Notes under the pieces: generated by a model
What the model saw: the letters and a program-made list of their open reading frames with translations, nothing else
Told to the model about the DNA's origin: nothing
Databases searched by the model: none
Program-made: the position numbers and the translations under genes
Source of the DNA: Ornithodoros turicata
Lineage: Eukaryota; Arthropoda; Arachnida; Ixodida; Argasidae
NCBI RefSeq assembly: GCF_037126465.1
Contig: NW_026999452.1
Span: 62,001 to 126,000 of the forward strand
Reading direction: 5' to 3'
Length of the DNA: 64,000 nt
Shown: piece after piece, positions 12,090 through 22,789 of the stretch
Numbering within the stretch: position 1 is the first letter of the stretch
Layout of the letters: the number at the start of each line of letters is the position of its first letter

Positions 12090-12160
12090 GTTTGTGAACC
12101 GGTTCGATTCGAAACCGGAACGAAATCTAAGCAACGCGAACCCGAACCGTCTAATCCGTA
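12090..12160. repeat. AACCGG-rich dispersed repeat, copy 3
   Basis: AACCGGTTCGATTCG, AAACCGGAACG and CCCGAACCG motifs match the compositional block at 281-432 and 6145-6305. It directly abuts the left end of the long-TIR element at 12162. Confidence 0.5.
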
Positions 12161-13544
12161 AAAGGGTGATTCCATCTCAACTCAGCCAATATAGTCCGGG
12201 CACCATCAGTAATTTTTGTTGAAAAAATACATGTTGTAGCCTGGCTCAAATTGAGAAGGGAACAGCACGTATTTTCCCTCTAGTTTCCATAGTTACCGAG
12301 AAAGAAAAATCAGAAAGAAGAATGGCAGGTCTGGCGCGCTTTCAGGCATAGCGATTTTGGCGTTCACTATCTTTCCAACGAACGCGTTCACAGCTTTGAA
12401 TTTTTTTCTTGCACTGTCAGCTATGTTGGCTTCTAGTGCTTTGGTTCACTTCCGGCGAGGATTTTTTTTTATTTTGCAGTTAAAAATGCGCAATTTGGTC
12501 GCGACAACGGAAATCGCTCATATTCTTGCTGCTATTGCGGCACTTGTGCACATGCCAGTGAAAGGACAAAGGTATCGCCGTGTAGCGGAGACTAAGCTAT
12601 ATCATTCGGTATCAAATATGGGAGTCTAGGCCAGGTTGCTGTCAAGCATGGAGACGTCTACAACACGTGGCATTTGAAAAAATGCGCAATTTTTGAGCGC
12701 TCATATTTAAAAGACCCCACCTTGCAAATTTTTCAAACTTCGTAGGCTCGTGCTTCTGTATATATTTGAGTGCACAGAAAATCGAAGGTTGTTTCTTGCA
12801 CAATAAAAGTTAGCGCGTGCCAAAGTTTTAGTGTCCCACTGTGGTGCGTGTAATGACCATAATGACCATGGAAGCGCTGCGAGACGTTCGCTGGTCGATA
12901 TTCATGTTTTTCGTGAGACAGCGTACTGTGGTACTTGTAGTCTATCCAAAGAGGCGTCGCTCAGTTAGCATGGAGGCATAGACAACAATTTTCTATGTCC
13001 GTCCGCGAGTACTTTGCTGTGTCAAGAGCCGCTGCTGGTGAACAGAGTGGAGAGTAACAAAATTAGCGCCACCTGCACTGGAGCCGTATCCGGCCTCAGG
13101 TACAAAACCCAAGTTAGTTCGGAGTGATTGCGAGGGTGAGCGGTTCCTCTACCTGTTGCAGTAGTCCTTTAGTTTGTAGCAGCTGTGTTTTGATGCTGTT
13201 TCGACTCGCCGTTCCTTTGCCATCTGTATCTTTACTATGCACATGAAATTAAGTAGAGACTGTGTCTACTGCACAAACTACATGAGCAGGTAGAGACAGA
13301 GATACATTTTCAAAGGAACATCGCATGTGTATCTTCACTGGACGATGCGTTGATGGGAAACGTTGTGATTCCTGAAGAGTATTGTAACATGAGTAGCATA
13401 GTTACAGACTGTGTAAGAACCAGGCTGTATAAGAACCATTTTTTCCTAATCCAAAAAGGCGTATTCTAATCCAATTCTAAGCCAAAATCCAGTTCTAAGC
13501 CAACACAATCCAGTTCTAAGCTAACACAATCCAGTTCTAAGCCA

Positions 13545-14080
13545 TCTCATTGGTCGCCATTAGCTCTGCCCACTTCACGCCACGCACTTGATCGTTGATT
13601 GGTCAATAGTAGCTCAACCCTTTATGCCAATTAGTTGACTCCGCCCACTTCACGTTGATCGGCTCATGCTAAGCCTACTGATTGTTGATTGGTTGACCGT
13701 AGCTCCGCCCCTTTATGTTAATTACTTGGCTCCGCCCACTTCACGCTGATTGGTGAGTGGACGATTGGTGAGTGGAGCTCTGCCGTTGATTAACCGGCAC
13801 CGCTGATTGGTTCATTCTAAGCCTACTGATCACTCTCCCAGACTTTCTAAGCGCTCTGATTGGCCGCCACCAATCTGAGCCTGCCGAATATGCCCTCTGA
13901 ACATAGCCTTCACTAGCGCCTGCCAGATGGCAGCGGCTCCACTGCGGGTCAACTTACCTCGTGCCCTCAACTCTTTACTGGCTCCGCCCACTTCACGCTG
14001 ATTGGTCCACGCTAAGCCTAGTGATTGGGCCTTCACACCGATTGGTCCACGCTAAGCATACTGAAGAGTGATTGGCTAGC
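13545..14080. repeat. Array of ATTGG and CCGCCCACTTCACG motifs
   Basis: At least ten ATTGG pentamers (inverted CCAAT boxes) lie in 530 bp, several as part of a composite unit CTCCGCCCACTTCACG followed by CTGATTGGT (near 13640, 13730 and 13981) and CTAAGCCTACTGATTG. Two inverted copies (CCAATCAACGTGAAGTGGGC and CCAATCAGATGG) occur at 16958-17000 in the opposite arm. The units resemble CCAAT and Sp1 boxes. They could be promoter elements or simply transposase-binding subterminal repeats. Confidence 0.7.
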
Positions 14081-14307
14081 CTGCATTTGTCGCTCCTAAG
14101 TCACTAGGCAGCGACTTCAGACAAGACACACGACAATTGTTGATTTCAACCTTTATTTGGTACAACACCGACCTCCTTTCCCAACCTCCTTCCCCTTCTC
14201 TCCTCTGGTTTTTTGTCTTTCCTCTCGTCCCCCCTACTCTCCAGCCTCGTCAATTTGTCTTTGGTGATTGCTGTAGAGCAACGATCATGCTGTCCCAAAG
14301 CAGACAA

Positions 14308-14499
14308 TCAAAAAGCGATGGTGTATGACAAATCAACTTTATTTGTCCTCGGGAACTGCCTAGAAAAAGCTACTGTACATTTCTTTTTACGTCTTGTAAC
14401 ACGCTTCACTGGAGCTTTAGGTGCTTCGACATCGAAGGGCAGTTCAGAAGCCGATGCTGAGCTATGTGCGTCGTTGTTGCCCATGGCTGGGGGAGAACT
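14308..14499 (-). CDS. Candidate terminal exon inside the middle TIR element
   Basis: On the minus strand a strong 3' splice site (a T-run ending TTTTGTTTTAG) precedes an open frame of roughly 60 codons. It is rich in Ser/Ala/Asp, then basic (KAPVKRVTRRKKKCTVAF), and ends at 14308. AATAAA signals follow the same strand inside the end of the frame (AAATAAAGTTGATTTG) and near 14150 (CCAAATAAAGGTTG). The basic tail suggests nuclear localisation, but no family is recognised. A possible upstream exon with a CACAG|GTGAAC donor lies around 14845-14950. The gene would read away from the central CCAAT cluster. Confidence 0.3.
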   Translation of the reverse strand, partial: SSPPAMGNNDAHSSASASELPFDVEAPKAPVKRVTRRKKKCTVAFSRQFPRTNKVDLSYTIAF

Positions 14500-15169
14500 A
14501 AAACAAAACAAAAAAATGTATTGATGATCCGTAACTCTGCACGAAAATCACTGCTATGATAGGCGATCGATCTTGATTTCGTATTTGAACACCAAAGTGC
14601 ACTTGTCACAAATGTTCGTAGATCACAGTGAATGAACGGCTGCGACGTGCATGAGGGGCAACTAGCATAACCACACATAATTTGATTAGTGGCATATCAG
14701 AAACGTACAAGTTACCCCAAGGCACTGCACAATGAAACGCCGCTAACGTATCGAGTGACTCGTAAATATTCTACGCAATACACTTAACGTGATAAAGCTA
14801 CATTACTTCCTTCGGTCACAAAAAGTAATCAAACTTGTCTTACGGTTCACCTGTGGTACGTCACAAAGAGTGCAGACTTCCTCGCAGATTTCTGCGTCCT
14901 TTGGAGGTGCAGGGATTCCCTGTCATGTTCGTCTTCCCGCTGTTGTGATGATCAGGTGGATGTGCCATTCCGTTCTCACATTAGCAGTTTGCCACAATCT
15001 AAATCTAAAGCATTCAAAACCCTCGAACTACCCGCTAGCGTCTGCGTGCACTACGGTTGCAGTCCGAGAGAACACGCGTGGCCGGACAGACGCAATGTCT
15101 CCTCTGTCATTTTTCTTTCTCCTCCGTTCGACCGACCGTTTGGATACTCGCGCCTGAATCAAATGACTC

Positions 15170-15465
15170 TCGCCCAATCAGCGTGAAGGAAACTGGCAAC
15201 AGTTCTTGGGGACCAATGAGCATCCAAATATATACACATATAATGTGCAGCCAATCAGAGATCCCTCGAGCAGGCGCGCCGGTGGCGACAGTATTTTGGA
15301 GGTGGTGCATTTCGCTTTAGAGCCAGCGGCTGCAACAGCCTCGGGGTCCAGCAGCATCGTAGAGCATGGGTTGGTTCCGCTACATTAGAGAGATCATTGG
15401 TCCCAGTCATCTCTTGCGCTCATTGGTCACTCAGCTCCCTCGGTAGACACCAACTGCTATTGGTT
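15170..15465. promoter_or_regulatory. Candidate bidirectional promoter: six CCAAT boxes in mirror arrangement
   Basis: Three CCAAT pentamers on the plus strand (15174, 15213, 15251) are followed across a ~140-bp GC-richer core by three ATTGG pentamers (15396, 15422, 15459). Each box sits about 26-39 bp from the next. The cluster lies near the middle of the TIR element, between a minus-strand exon (14308-14499) and plus-strand open sequence (16360-16609). The mirror layout fits divergent transcription, but no start site is proven. Confidence 0.4.
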
Positions 15466-16015
15466 CATCTAACTGCAAGTGGTCCGCTCATTAGCATATC
15501 GGACTCATTTTCATTTCGGGATACTACGAATCCGCTCTCAAACCCACCACGCGCGCACAACCTGTTTTTATACCATATCCCAAGAAAGTAAAACTGTTCT
15601 GTATCTCCCAACATGTCACCGAACACAATGAGAAAACTGCTAAACCCCACCGTGCAAGCTTCAAGGCGCGTGTATGCGCTGTTTTATATATATATCACAC
15701 TCTTTGCATGAGCCCCTATTGCTAGCCCCTGCTGCATCATGCGCACGCTCGCAAGGACTAGCCAGCCGTTTACGTCGCGGTCTAAAAATAGTAACTTCAC
15801 ACAACCAGGGCTTCATATAAATCTTGCGACATATGTATAACGCGTTCCAGATCTGCGCTTCAAGAAGCTACTTGTCTGAGATTCCTGAGCTGACTCCTTC
15901 CTTTGCACAGAGAATCGGGAAGGCACTGTTGTTCTCATCGTGAGGAAACTGAGCTAATATTTTCAATTCACTCTGTGTGTAGAATCCCATAGAAAGAAGT
16001 CATCATAACACAAAG

Positions 16016-16609
16016 TCATCTGCGTTCGAGAAAACTGGGTTGATTCCAAAAAATGCAATGCTTGATGCGTTTGACTTGTGCAAGGTCGAAACGACATACG
16101 GGAAGGCGGTATACTATTGGAGCTCCTGATGCATAATGATACGTAAAGTGCCCAATCGTTTCAACCCGTTTTGGATTTGGAAGAAAAGCGTCAGCCGTCG
16201 AATCTAACACTGGAGAAGGAGGAGTGATTCTAGGATGGTGAGAGACTTGCGTCCCCTGACATATCAGCAGGAAGAATAAGTGATCAGCCACACCTTCAAA
16301 AGTGTGAAGGCTGCAAGCGTATTTTCCCATTAAAAAATACAGTGTGTCGCGTGAGTGGATTAGTTCGTATGCAGACGCAGATTTGCAGCGCCTAAAAAAC
16401 TTTTTAAATGTACTTATCAAACAAGACAGTTTGTGAGACACAAGTTGGAATTCTTAGAGCGATATATGGAAGCGGAGACAATCACCGGGATCCCCGTCAA
16501 ACGTGACTATGCTGGAAAAAGAACCACTCCGACATCGCTGATGGAAAGGAACGAGTTGTTTCCATGTGATTACTATAGTGTCGTAAATAAAGTACACCAT
16601 GTTTTTTAA
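16016..16609. other. Open frames on both strands, right half of middle TIR element
   Basis: The minus strand is open for 141 codons (16016-16441). The plus strand is open from about 16360 to a TAA at 16607-16609, with an internal Met at 16466 (peptide containing TITGIPVKRDYAGKRTTP). Neither shows a recognised domain, and they overlap at their upstream ends, so at most one is real. An AATAAA at 16586-16591 lies inside the plus frame. These frames are the only candidate coding content of this half of the element. Confidence 0.2.
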
Positions 16610-17049
16610 CATAAAACAATTTTTTCATCATCTTTATTCATTCTAGCGACGAGATTATTGGGAAACAGGGCTCTTCAACCGCAAATCAGGAGTGAAAAAT
16701 AGCCTGCACACACACACACACATTCATGTCAATACTAAAAAATCTTTGACTATGATTTATGCCTTTGTGATGTGACTATGATGGCCTTTTTGTGAGAAAC
16801 GTTCGTGCGAGAATGCTCTGGAATGGAGCGACTCCTCTGGCTATTTTTTAGAACATCGCCCTGTGCGCACGACAGCATGACTACCTGTTTCTGCGGGGTG
16901 CGCATGATCTGTAACACAGGGTCACAGTAACACAGCGTAACAGTAGGATTGGCGTGGACCAATCAACGTGAAGTGGGCGGAGCTAATGGCGACCAATCAG
17001 ATGGCTTAGAATTGGCTTGTGTTGCCTTAGAACTGGATTGTGTTGGCTT

Positions 17050-18823
17050 CCCTAGTGAAAATGTATCTGAGAGGCCTCTCAGGATTTTTTGAGAGGTCTG
17101 AGAGGACCTTTTAAGAAATTCTGAGAGGTCTGAGAGGACCTCTCAAGCAGTCCTAAGAGGCCTGAGAGGACCTTCTACGAAATTCTGAGGGGTCTGAGAG
17201 GACCTCTCAAGCAGTCCTAAGAGGTCTGAGAGGACCTTTTAAGAAATCTTGAAAGGTCTGGTAGGACCGTTTAGCACTTCTGAAGGGTCTGAGAGGTCCT
17301 TTCAAGAAATCTTGAAAGGTCTGGTAGGACCTTTCAGGCAGCACAGAGGGGTCTGAGAGGACCTCTTAGAGAAAATCTGGAAGACGTTGTATAATCATTC
17401 ATGTAGCCCTGAGAGGTTTGGGGGGACCTCTCAGACAGCTTTGCGACAGTGCGTCGTGCAACACCTCCCAGAGCAAGTTGCTACGTGTTTTCCGCACCGC
17501 GGAACATGCTACCTCGTCCGCTTTGGAAAATAGATCGCAAGATTTCACGTGTTTGTGCATTATTCCTTCAAGGAACACGTGCAGTGATAACCTTGTATTG
17601 ACTTCCCCCCGTGAAGCTATTGTTCTTGCAATCCGTGCATTATTGCACTGCACGTAAGTGGAAGCGTTTCGGCCAGTCGCCAGCGGTTGAATCAGTCTGT
17701 TTTGAAACGTTGAAGTGTGAGGACGTCGGCCGCGGATCTCAAGTAATTTGCGTTTTGTCTTCGGGATTGTAACTGTTTTTGAGGTATGTAGACGATGTCT
17801 CAAATATGCTTTTGTGATTGACAGCCATTCCTCTTCACTTTAGGCTTTTACTACTGTTCGCAGACACGCATTATGAGCGCCGATAGGAAGATTACCAACC
17901 ACGTAACGTTACCAACGGCGCTGGGTGCCAAACGGTGTGTTATATATTTCGATGCCTACAGACTGACTTACACTGACATTTTGAAGTTGTATTTCTTACA
18001 GATGAATCTCGTACGAAGTGACAGGTGGTGAGAACATAAGATGGTGAGAACCCCATCTCTCCAGTTAGTTGGTGGCTTACGCAAGCAAGGGAAACTAGAC
18101 GGTGCATCGCAAGTCCCGAAGTATACGTAAAACAGATGAACTTGATCACCGAGAAGCAGAGTTCCTCAAGAATATTTTTCATCGCCGCTGTACGGACATT
18201 GTGAATATGTGTCCCATGAGTTCACGCTTTGTGGAATACGACAGTATCTGTTGTTGATGACTCGTACGCTTTCGTAGACATGTAAGTGCTAAATCTAGTT
18301 TCTGTTGGTGCAATTTACCGTTTCGTGTAGTTTCTTGCGAGCGATCCTTCAACAAATATTAGATATTCACAATTCTGTAAGACATTTGAAATAACTGTTA
18401 CATAATCAGATAGCAGTGTGCATGCCTTGAGTGTATCTGTACAATCGAAGGAACTCAATATATGTGGAGTTTTGTGACATGTACTTGTCTGTATCTATGT
18501 CTGGTGTATCATAGCACTGTATGATTATACCACTCCGACGACAGGTGCAGCGTAGACGGCGAAATTGAACATTGATGTTCCGATGTCACATCTGGGCATT
18601 AGCTTCTGAGAGGTCCTGTCAATCTGACAGGTCCTCTCAACCTGAGAGGTCAGCCTGAGAGGTCCACCAGCCTGAGAGGACCTCTCAGCCTGAGAGGTCC
18701 TCTCAACCTGAGAGGTCAGCCTGAGAGGTCCACAGGCCTGAGAGGACCTCTCAGCCTGAGAGGTCCTCTCAGTCCCATAACATATTAGACCTGAGAGGCC
18801 TCTCAGATACATTTTCACTAGGG
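17050..18823. mobile_element. TIR element (innermost) with CTGAGAGGACC arrays
   Basis: Perfect 34-bp terminal inverted repeats start CCCTAGTGAAAATGTATCTG on the left and end CAGATACATTTTCACTAGGG on the right. Subterminal regions (17085-17435 and 18605-18790) are filled with direct and inverted copies of CTGAGAGGACCTCTCA, spaced roughly 20-40 bp. The target is one of the 21-bp repeat units of the surrounding element. Comparison with intact units suggests a 2-bp TT duplication. The interior (17440-18600) has no recognisable transposase; its longest frame is a 134-codon minus-strand one at 17399-17803, of unknown nature. Confidence 0.85.
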
Positions 18824-18931
18824 TTATAACTGGATTTTGGCTTATAATTGGATTAGAATAGGCTCTCTTGGATTACAAAAAGTGGTTCTTATACAGCCTG
18901 GTTCTTACACAGTCTGCAACTATACTACTCA

Positions 18932-19389
18932 CGCGCGCGAGTCGGATTTACTTTGTCAAAACTGCTAATGTAATCAATCAAATGTAAATAAATAGTGTAC
19001 TTTTCTTTACTGGAGTGGTCTAGAGAGATGGATGTAAATATCGAATTTTCATGCACGTACCCCGCAGTGACACATACACTCAATGTACATTTCTCTATAT
19101 CGTGTTCTTGTGAAGCTGTTGTGCTGCCGCCGTGTCTATTCTCTTCTTTCTTTCATTTTCCTTTCTTTTTGTTTCCTTGTGGTTTTCTTTTCTTTCCTGT
19201 TTGATTCCCCCTGATTTGATTTGCCCCTCCAACTTTTTTCTTAATAAACATACCCCCCCCCCCCCCTTGTGCTGCTTTCGACGTCCCGGGGAAAATATCC
19301 GACGCCTTGGGTTCTTAATTAGCAGCACAAACAGCACGGGCGGCCGTCACAAGAAAAATATTAATACTGACCAGTTATTTTCTCGCAAG
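18932..19389. other. Non-coding, pyrimidine-rich spacer of the outer element
   Basis: Holds a T/C-rich tract (19130-19240), an AATAAA, a poly-C run near 19255 and no supportable gene. It lies between the middle element and the right arm of the outer element. Confidence 0.5.
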
Positions 19390-20424
19390 GCTTGCATGGT
19401 CATTACACATACCACAGTCGGACACTGAAACTCTGGCATGCTCTAACTTTTATTACGCAAGGAAAAAAACTTCGATTTTCTGTGCACCCAAACATCATAC
19501 GCAGAAGCATGTGCCTATAGAGTTTGAAGAATTTTTGAAGTGGGATTTTTTTTATATATGAGCGCTCAAAGCTCGCATTTTTTCAAATGTCATGTGTTGT
19601 AGACGCCTCCATGCGTAACAGTAACCTGGCGTAGACTCTTAAATTTGATACCAAATTATGGAGCTCAGTCTCCGCTACACGGAGATACCTTTCACGTTTC
19701 ACTTGCGTCAACACAAGTGCTGCAATAGCCGGAAGAATAAGAGCGATTTTTGTCGTCGGCACCAACTTTGCGTGTTTTTAGCTTCAAAATAACAAAATTC
19801 TTTCCGGAACTGAACCCAAGCACCGGAAGCCAACATAGCTGACAGTGCGAGAAAAAAAATGTAAAGCTATGAACGCGTTCGTTGGAAAGATATTGAACGC
19901 CAAAACCGGTATGCCTGAAACCGGTATGCGTGTCGGACAGGCCATATTATTTCTGATTTTTTTGCTCGGGAACTACGGGAGCTAGAGAAAAAATACTTGC
20001 TGTTCCATTTTCAATGTGAGTCAGGCTATGAAATATATATATTTATTCAATAAAAATCACTGATAGTGCCAGGACCACCTTGCCTGAGTTCACATGAAAT
20101 CACCCAAAAGTCAACTTTTGCGATAAACGCTTCAGATCCAAACTTTGAAAATAAATCGACTCTGCTTGGTCGACAAGCACGGCAGCCACACAAGAGCAAA
20201 GGCTTTTGGCTCCCGCGTCTGAAAATAGTTCCCCGGAGGGTGTGGTTCTTTGCGGTGTGCTGGGGATGAGAGTACGGTGTGAGCGAATCGCTTGTTCCAA
20301 TTTTCGCCGGCTCTTAGGGTTCTGTTGACATTGCAGTTAGTGCTGAGTTATACTGCTCGCCTGTCAAATTCGACAGGCGAGCGAGCGAGGTCGTAGGTCA
20401 CAAAATCAGTTCCCGGTGTTAGTT

Positions 20425-20760
20425 CTAGCTGTAGTGGGCACCTGTCATATTGTGAACACTGTCGCGGACATAGTTTACCGTCACGGCACGGCACATCGCC
20501 ATTCTCCAACAGGGCTGCCTTGGTTGTGACATTGGAGAGTTGAAAAATGACGATCGCGGGAAAAGCCAGATACCGGCACCTTGTGGATGTGATGTGTTTG
20601 TCAATCTCTGTGTTCCAGCCTCGCAGAATCGTGAAATGGGAAGCCACTTGTGTACGTTCCTGCGTGTGGGTTTCTTTAGGAGCCTATACCTACTCATAAA
20701 TGCTGGGAACTGGTACTCGACAGACTTTCGAAATGCCTTTCTGTAAACAAGCTGCATACT
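20425..20760 (-). pseudogene. Possible N-terminal HTH fragment of a mariner-type transposase
   Basis: The minus-strand peptide YRKAFRKSVEYQFPAF...KPTRRNVHKWLPISRFCEAGT resembles the helix-turn-helix region of a DUF4817/mariner-like transposase (motif: Phe-Pro, then a helix ending His-Lys-Trp-Leu...Phe-Glu-Ala-Gly-Thr). Continuation moves into other frames (NKHITSTR, YLAFP). The catalytic domain is absent. The resemblance is by eye only. Confidence 0.3.
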
Positions 20761-20819
20761 ACTGTGAAGAAACTTTGTTTGTTTGCAAGGAAAACACACT
20801 CTTTTCCTTCGCATGAACA

Positions 20820-21420
20820 ATTCCCTAACAAAAATACGTATTTACTTTCAATCGAGAGTCAACTGACCAAAGTCAACTTTGGCCTTCCGAATGTCAATTG
20901 ACTGTCAAAAGAAATGTGATTCACTTTTCTCTCACTTCCTATTGATAACTGGCCAGCGTCTTATAATTGCATGTCAATTAAATTTTATCAATTGACTTTG
21001 AGCAGTCATCTTATTGACTCCTCAGTGCTCCTTGGAAATGTTGCCCTTATAATTTGGATCCCAGTCAACCACGGAATGTAGAATCAACGTTGAAATAGCA
21101 TTGCAAATGTACAACACCATCGTAAAATCTGCAATAGCGTGCAACGGAGATTCTACGTAGAAAATGTGCGGTCGAAACACGTAGAATCTACGCTATTTCT
21201 ATGTTGACTGTTGTTTTTCCTACGTTGATAGAACGTTCACCAAATGTTGTGAATTACTGTTTATTCTACGTTGTCTATTGCTACCCCTTCCTACTATGCT
21301 ACGGCTCCAGTTCTGCTGGCGCAAAAGCGCAGGTGTCACTAAACCCAACGGTATCCCTATCCCTAAACTCAAATACAACAGTACAAATGTGTAATAGTGA
21401 ATATTCGATAAGATAATGAG
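20820..21420. repeat. Non-coding MITE-like segments (GTCAACTGACC and GTAGAATC families)
   Basis: 20823 starts TCCCTAACAAAAATACG, then holds alternating GTCAACT/AGTCAATTGAC motifs to about 21010. These resemble the ends of the TA-flanked elements at 23004 and 35508. 21058-21260 contains inverted GTAGAATCAACGTTGA/GTAGAATCTACG units like those at 35225-35455. No genes are seen. Element boundaries cannot be drawn confidently. Confidence 0.4.
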
Positions 21421-21587
21421 GGGCATGACCGTTTATGTGCTCGTTTATTAAGATCTTAAATCAATTAGTGAAACATGTACAAAAAAGGTAATCACTGATA
21501 TGATCTGGCACGTTTCTTCATGGCACCGTACAGCCGTTAATCATTGACCTTTCGCATCTACCCTTTGATTCTGATCCGGTTTTCGGT

Positions 21588-22640
21588 ATGAATGGCAACG
21601 TGGTTCTGAAGACGAAATCTACGACAGTCGTCCCAGCTCACACAAGATCATTATCTGCGTCTTCAGTGTTCTGCGATTATAAAAGCGACAGTTTCCATCA
21701 CCGTGGCAGTGGGCGCCGCAGCTCTGCAATGTGGCACATAGCTAATCCATTTCTAATTTTGATGCAGGTAAGAAATGACGTCTCCAAATTTCGTAAGAAA
21801 ACCAGCGACTTGTTCTTCGTAGAGCTGCCGTGCCCACATGTCGTCGTGAAAATACTTGCTGAATGTGCTCATGTAATTTTGCAACTGTTGCTCCAGTGTG
21901 GTGACGTCGAAACAAACCCAGGTCCTGTTCAAACTAAGCAGCTACACACCGTGTTGCAGATACTACAGGACTTAACTAATCAATCCTCTGCAATTGAAAA
22001 AGGCCAGGCCGAGCTTATGAACGGCGTAGCTGAAGTGCAGAGGTCTCAGAGTGAAATGTCCTGTAAAATTACTGATATCTGTGGCCGTTTAGCAGCAGTT
22101 GAAGCCAATGTTTCTTCTTTGGAACAGGCGAAACACGATATCGCTAAGCTGAAGTCAGATAATCAGTCGCTTATGGCCCGTCTTTCTGATTTCGAGGATC
22201 GTTCCAGACGCAATAATCTTGTATTTCACGGCATACCCGACGACAAGTCTGAAACATGGACCCAATCCAAGACAAAGCTTACTGTCTCTCATAAATGATA
22301 ACTTGGGAATCCATGTCTTTAGTGACTCAGTCGAGCGCTGTCATAGAATCGGGACGTACACTGATTGTAGGCCATGGCCAATTATTGCGAAGTTGGCGTC
22401 ATTCAAAACACATGACACTATTTATCAAGCTAGGCATAATTTGAGGGATTTAAAGAAGATTGCTGTGTCCGAAGACTTTAGTACCGATACCAGACTTGCT
22501 AGGAAGAAGTTAATCGAATATGGCAAATCGTGCAATGCCCCTTTTAAGCTGAAATACAATAAGTTGTATATCAATATGAAATGTTTTGTTATGACCCCGT
22601 TAGTGACATCATTTCTGAAATGCATACGTACATTCAGAAT
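21588..22640 (+). pseudogene. LINE ORF1 protein with N-terminal 2A-like peptide
   Basis: The first frame (236 codons) contains a hydrophobic stretch, then LLLQCGDVETNPGP (residues 100-113), then a coiled-coil-type region (about 120-200) and the start of an L1-ORF1-like RNA-binding fold (RRNNLVFHGIP, residues 207-217). A -1/+1 slip near 22270 moves the homology to an overlapping frame: DNLGIHVFSDSVERCHRIG, RPWPIIAKLASF, SEDFSTDTRLARKKL and YNKLYIN. A second shift near 22580 joins it to the frame that enters the endonuclease. Such proteins bind LINE RNA as part of the retrotransposition particle. The two slips make this copy defective. Confidence 0.8.
21885..21926 (+). other. 2A-like ribosome-skipping peptide motif
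   Basis: Codons spell LLLQCGDVETNPGP, matching the 2A consensus D(V/I)ExNPGP with the usual upstream Leu-rich context. Skipping would release the chain after Gly112 (codon 21921-21923), and Pro113 would start the downstream ORF1 product. 2A-like motifs are known from several non-LTR retrotransposons (for example in trypanosomes and sea urchins), so the role is inferred by family. The intact octamer in a decayed element is notable. Confidence 0.85.
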
Positions 22641-22789
22641 GGTTCAAGTGTGCTTGAGAAGTCCAGTATCTCAACTGCGCGAAGTACAGAAAGCCATGCT
22701 TCAACCCAGGCAACAGAGTCTTCTACCTCCAGTTCACGTCAGCTTCGATCGAGCCGAGAGGAAATCCCCAGGAGCACTGAAAGGTGTCA

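Larger units (their letters stand above)
13390..18931. mobile_element. TIR element (middle of the nest) with CCAAT/GC-box arrays
   Basis: The left end reads TGAGTAGCATAGTTACAGAC then TGTGTAAGAACCAGGCTGTA. The right end ending at 18931 is its inverse with few differences. The arms continue inward through 21-bp units of the form AATCCAGTTCTAAGCCAACAC (13480-13545; inverse at 16995-17049 and 18824-18860). Subterminal CCAAT/GC-box arrays follow, and a central CCAAT cluster lies at 15174-15463. The right arm is interrupted by the element at 17050-18823. The coding content is unclear. Confidence 0.75.
12162..20107. mobile_element. Long-TIR element (outer of three nested elements)
   Basis: A left arm at 12162-12871 and a right arm at 19390-20107 are inverted copies of each other over about 0.7 kb. 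Examples are AAGGGTGATTCCATCTCAAC against its diverged inverse at the right end, the GAACGCGTTC palindrome block, GCGCAATTT...GAGCGCTCATAT, and AGTGTCC...ACTGTGGT...AATGACCAT at the inner ends. The two arms also encode mutually similar peptides (AAIAALV...VKGQRYRRVAET and its counterpart). TIRs this long are seen in Polinton/Maverick and some MULE or foldback elements. I see no polymerase, integrase or capsid frame inside, and the core is largely taken up by a second element at 13390-18931. No target duplication was resolved. Confidence 0.75.

Noticed and set aside
13480..13545. Regular ~21-bp repeats (AATCCAGTTCTAAGCCAACAC) that look array-like
   Set aside because: These are adjacent subterminal repeats of a TIR element, without unique spacers, in eukaryotic DNA. 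This is not a CRISPR array.
17085..17435. Evenly spaced CTGAGAGGACC repeats that look like a CRISPR or iteron array
   Set aside because: They are palindromic subterminal transposon motifs mirrored at the other end of the element, with no cas or replication genes.
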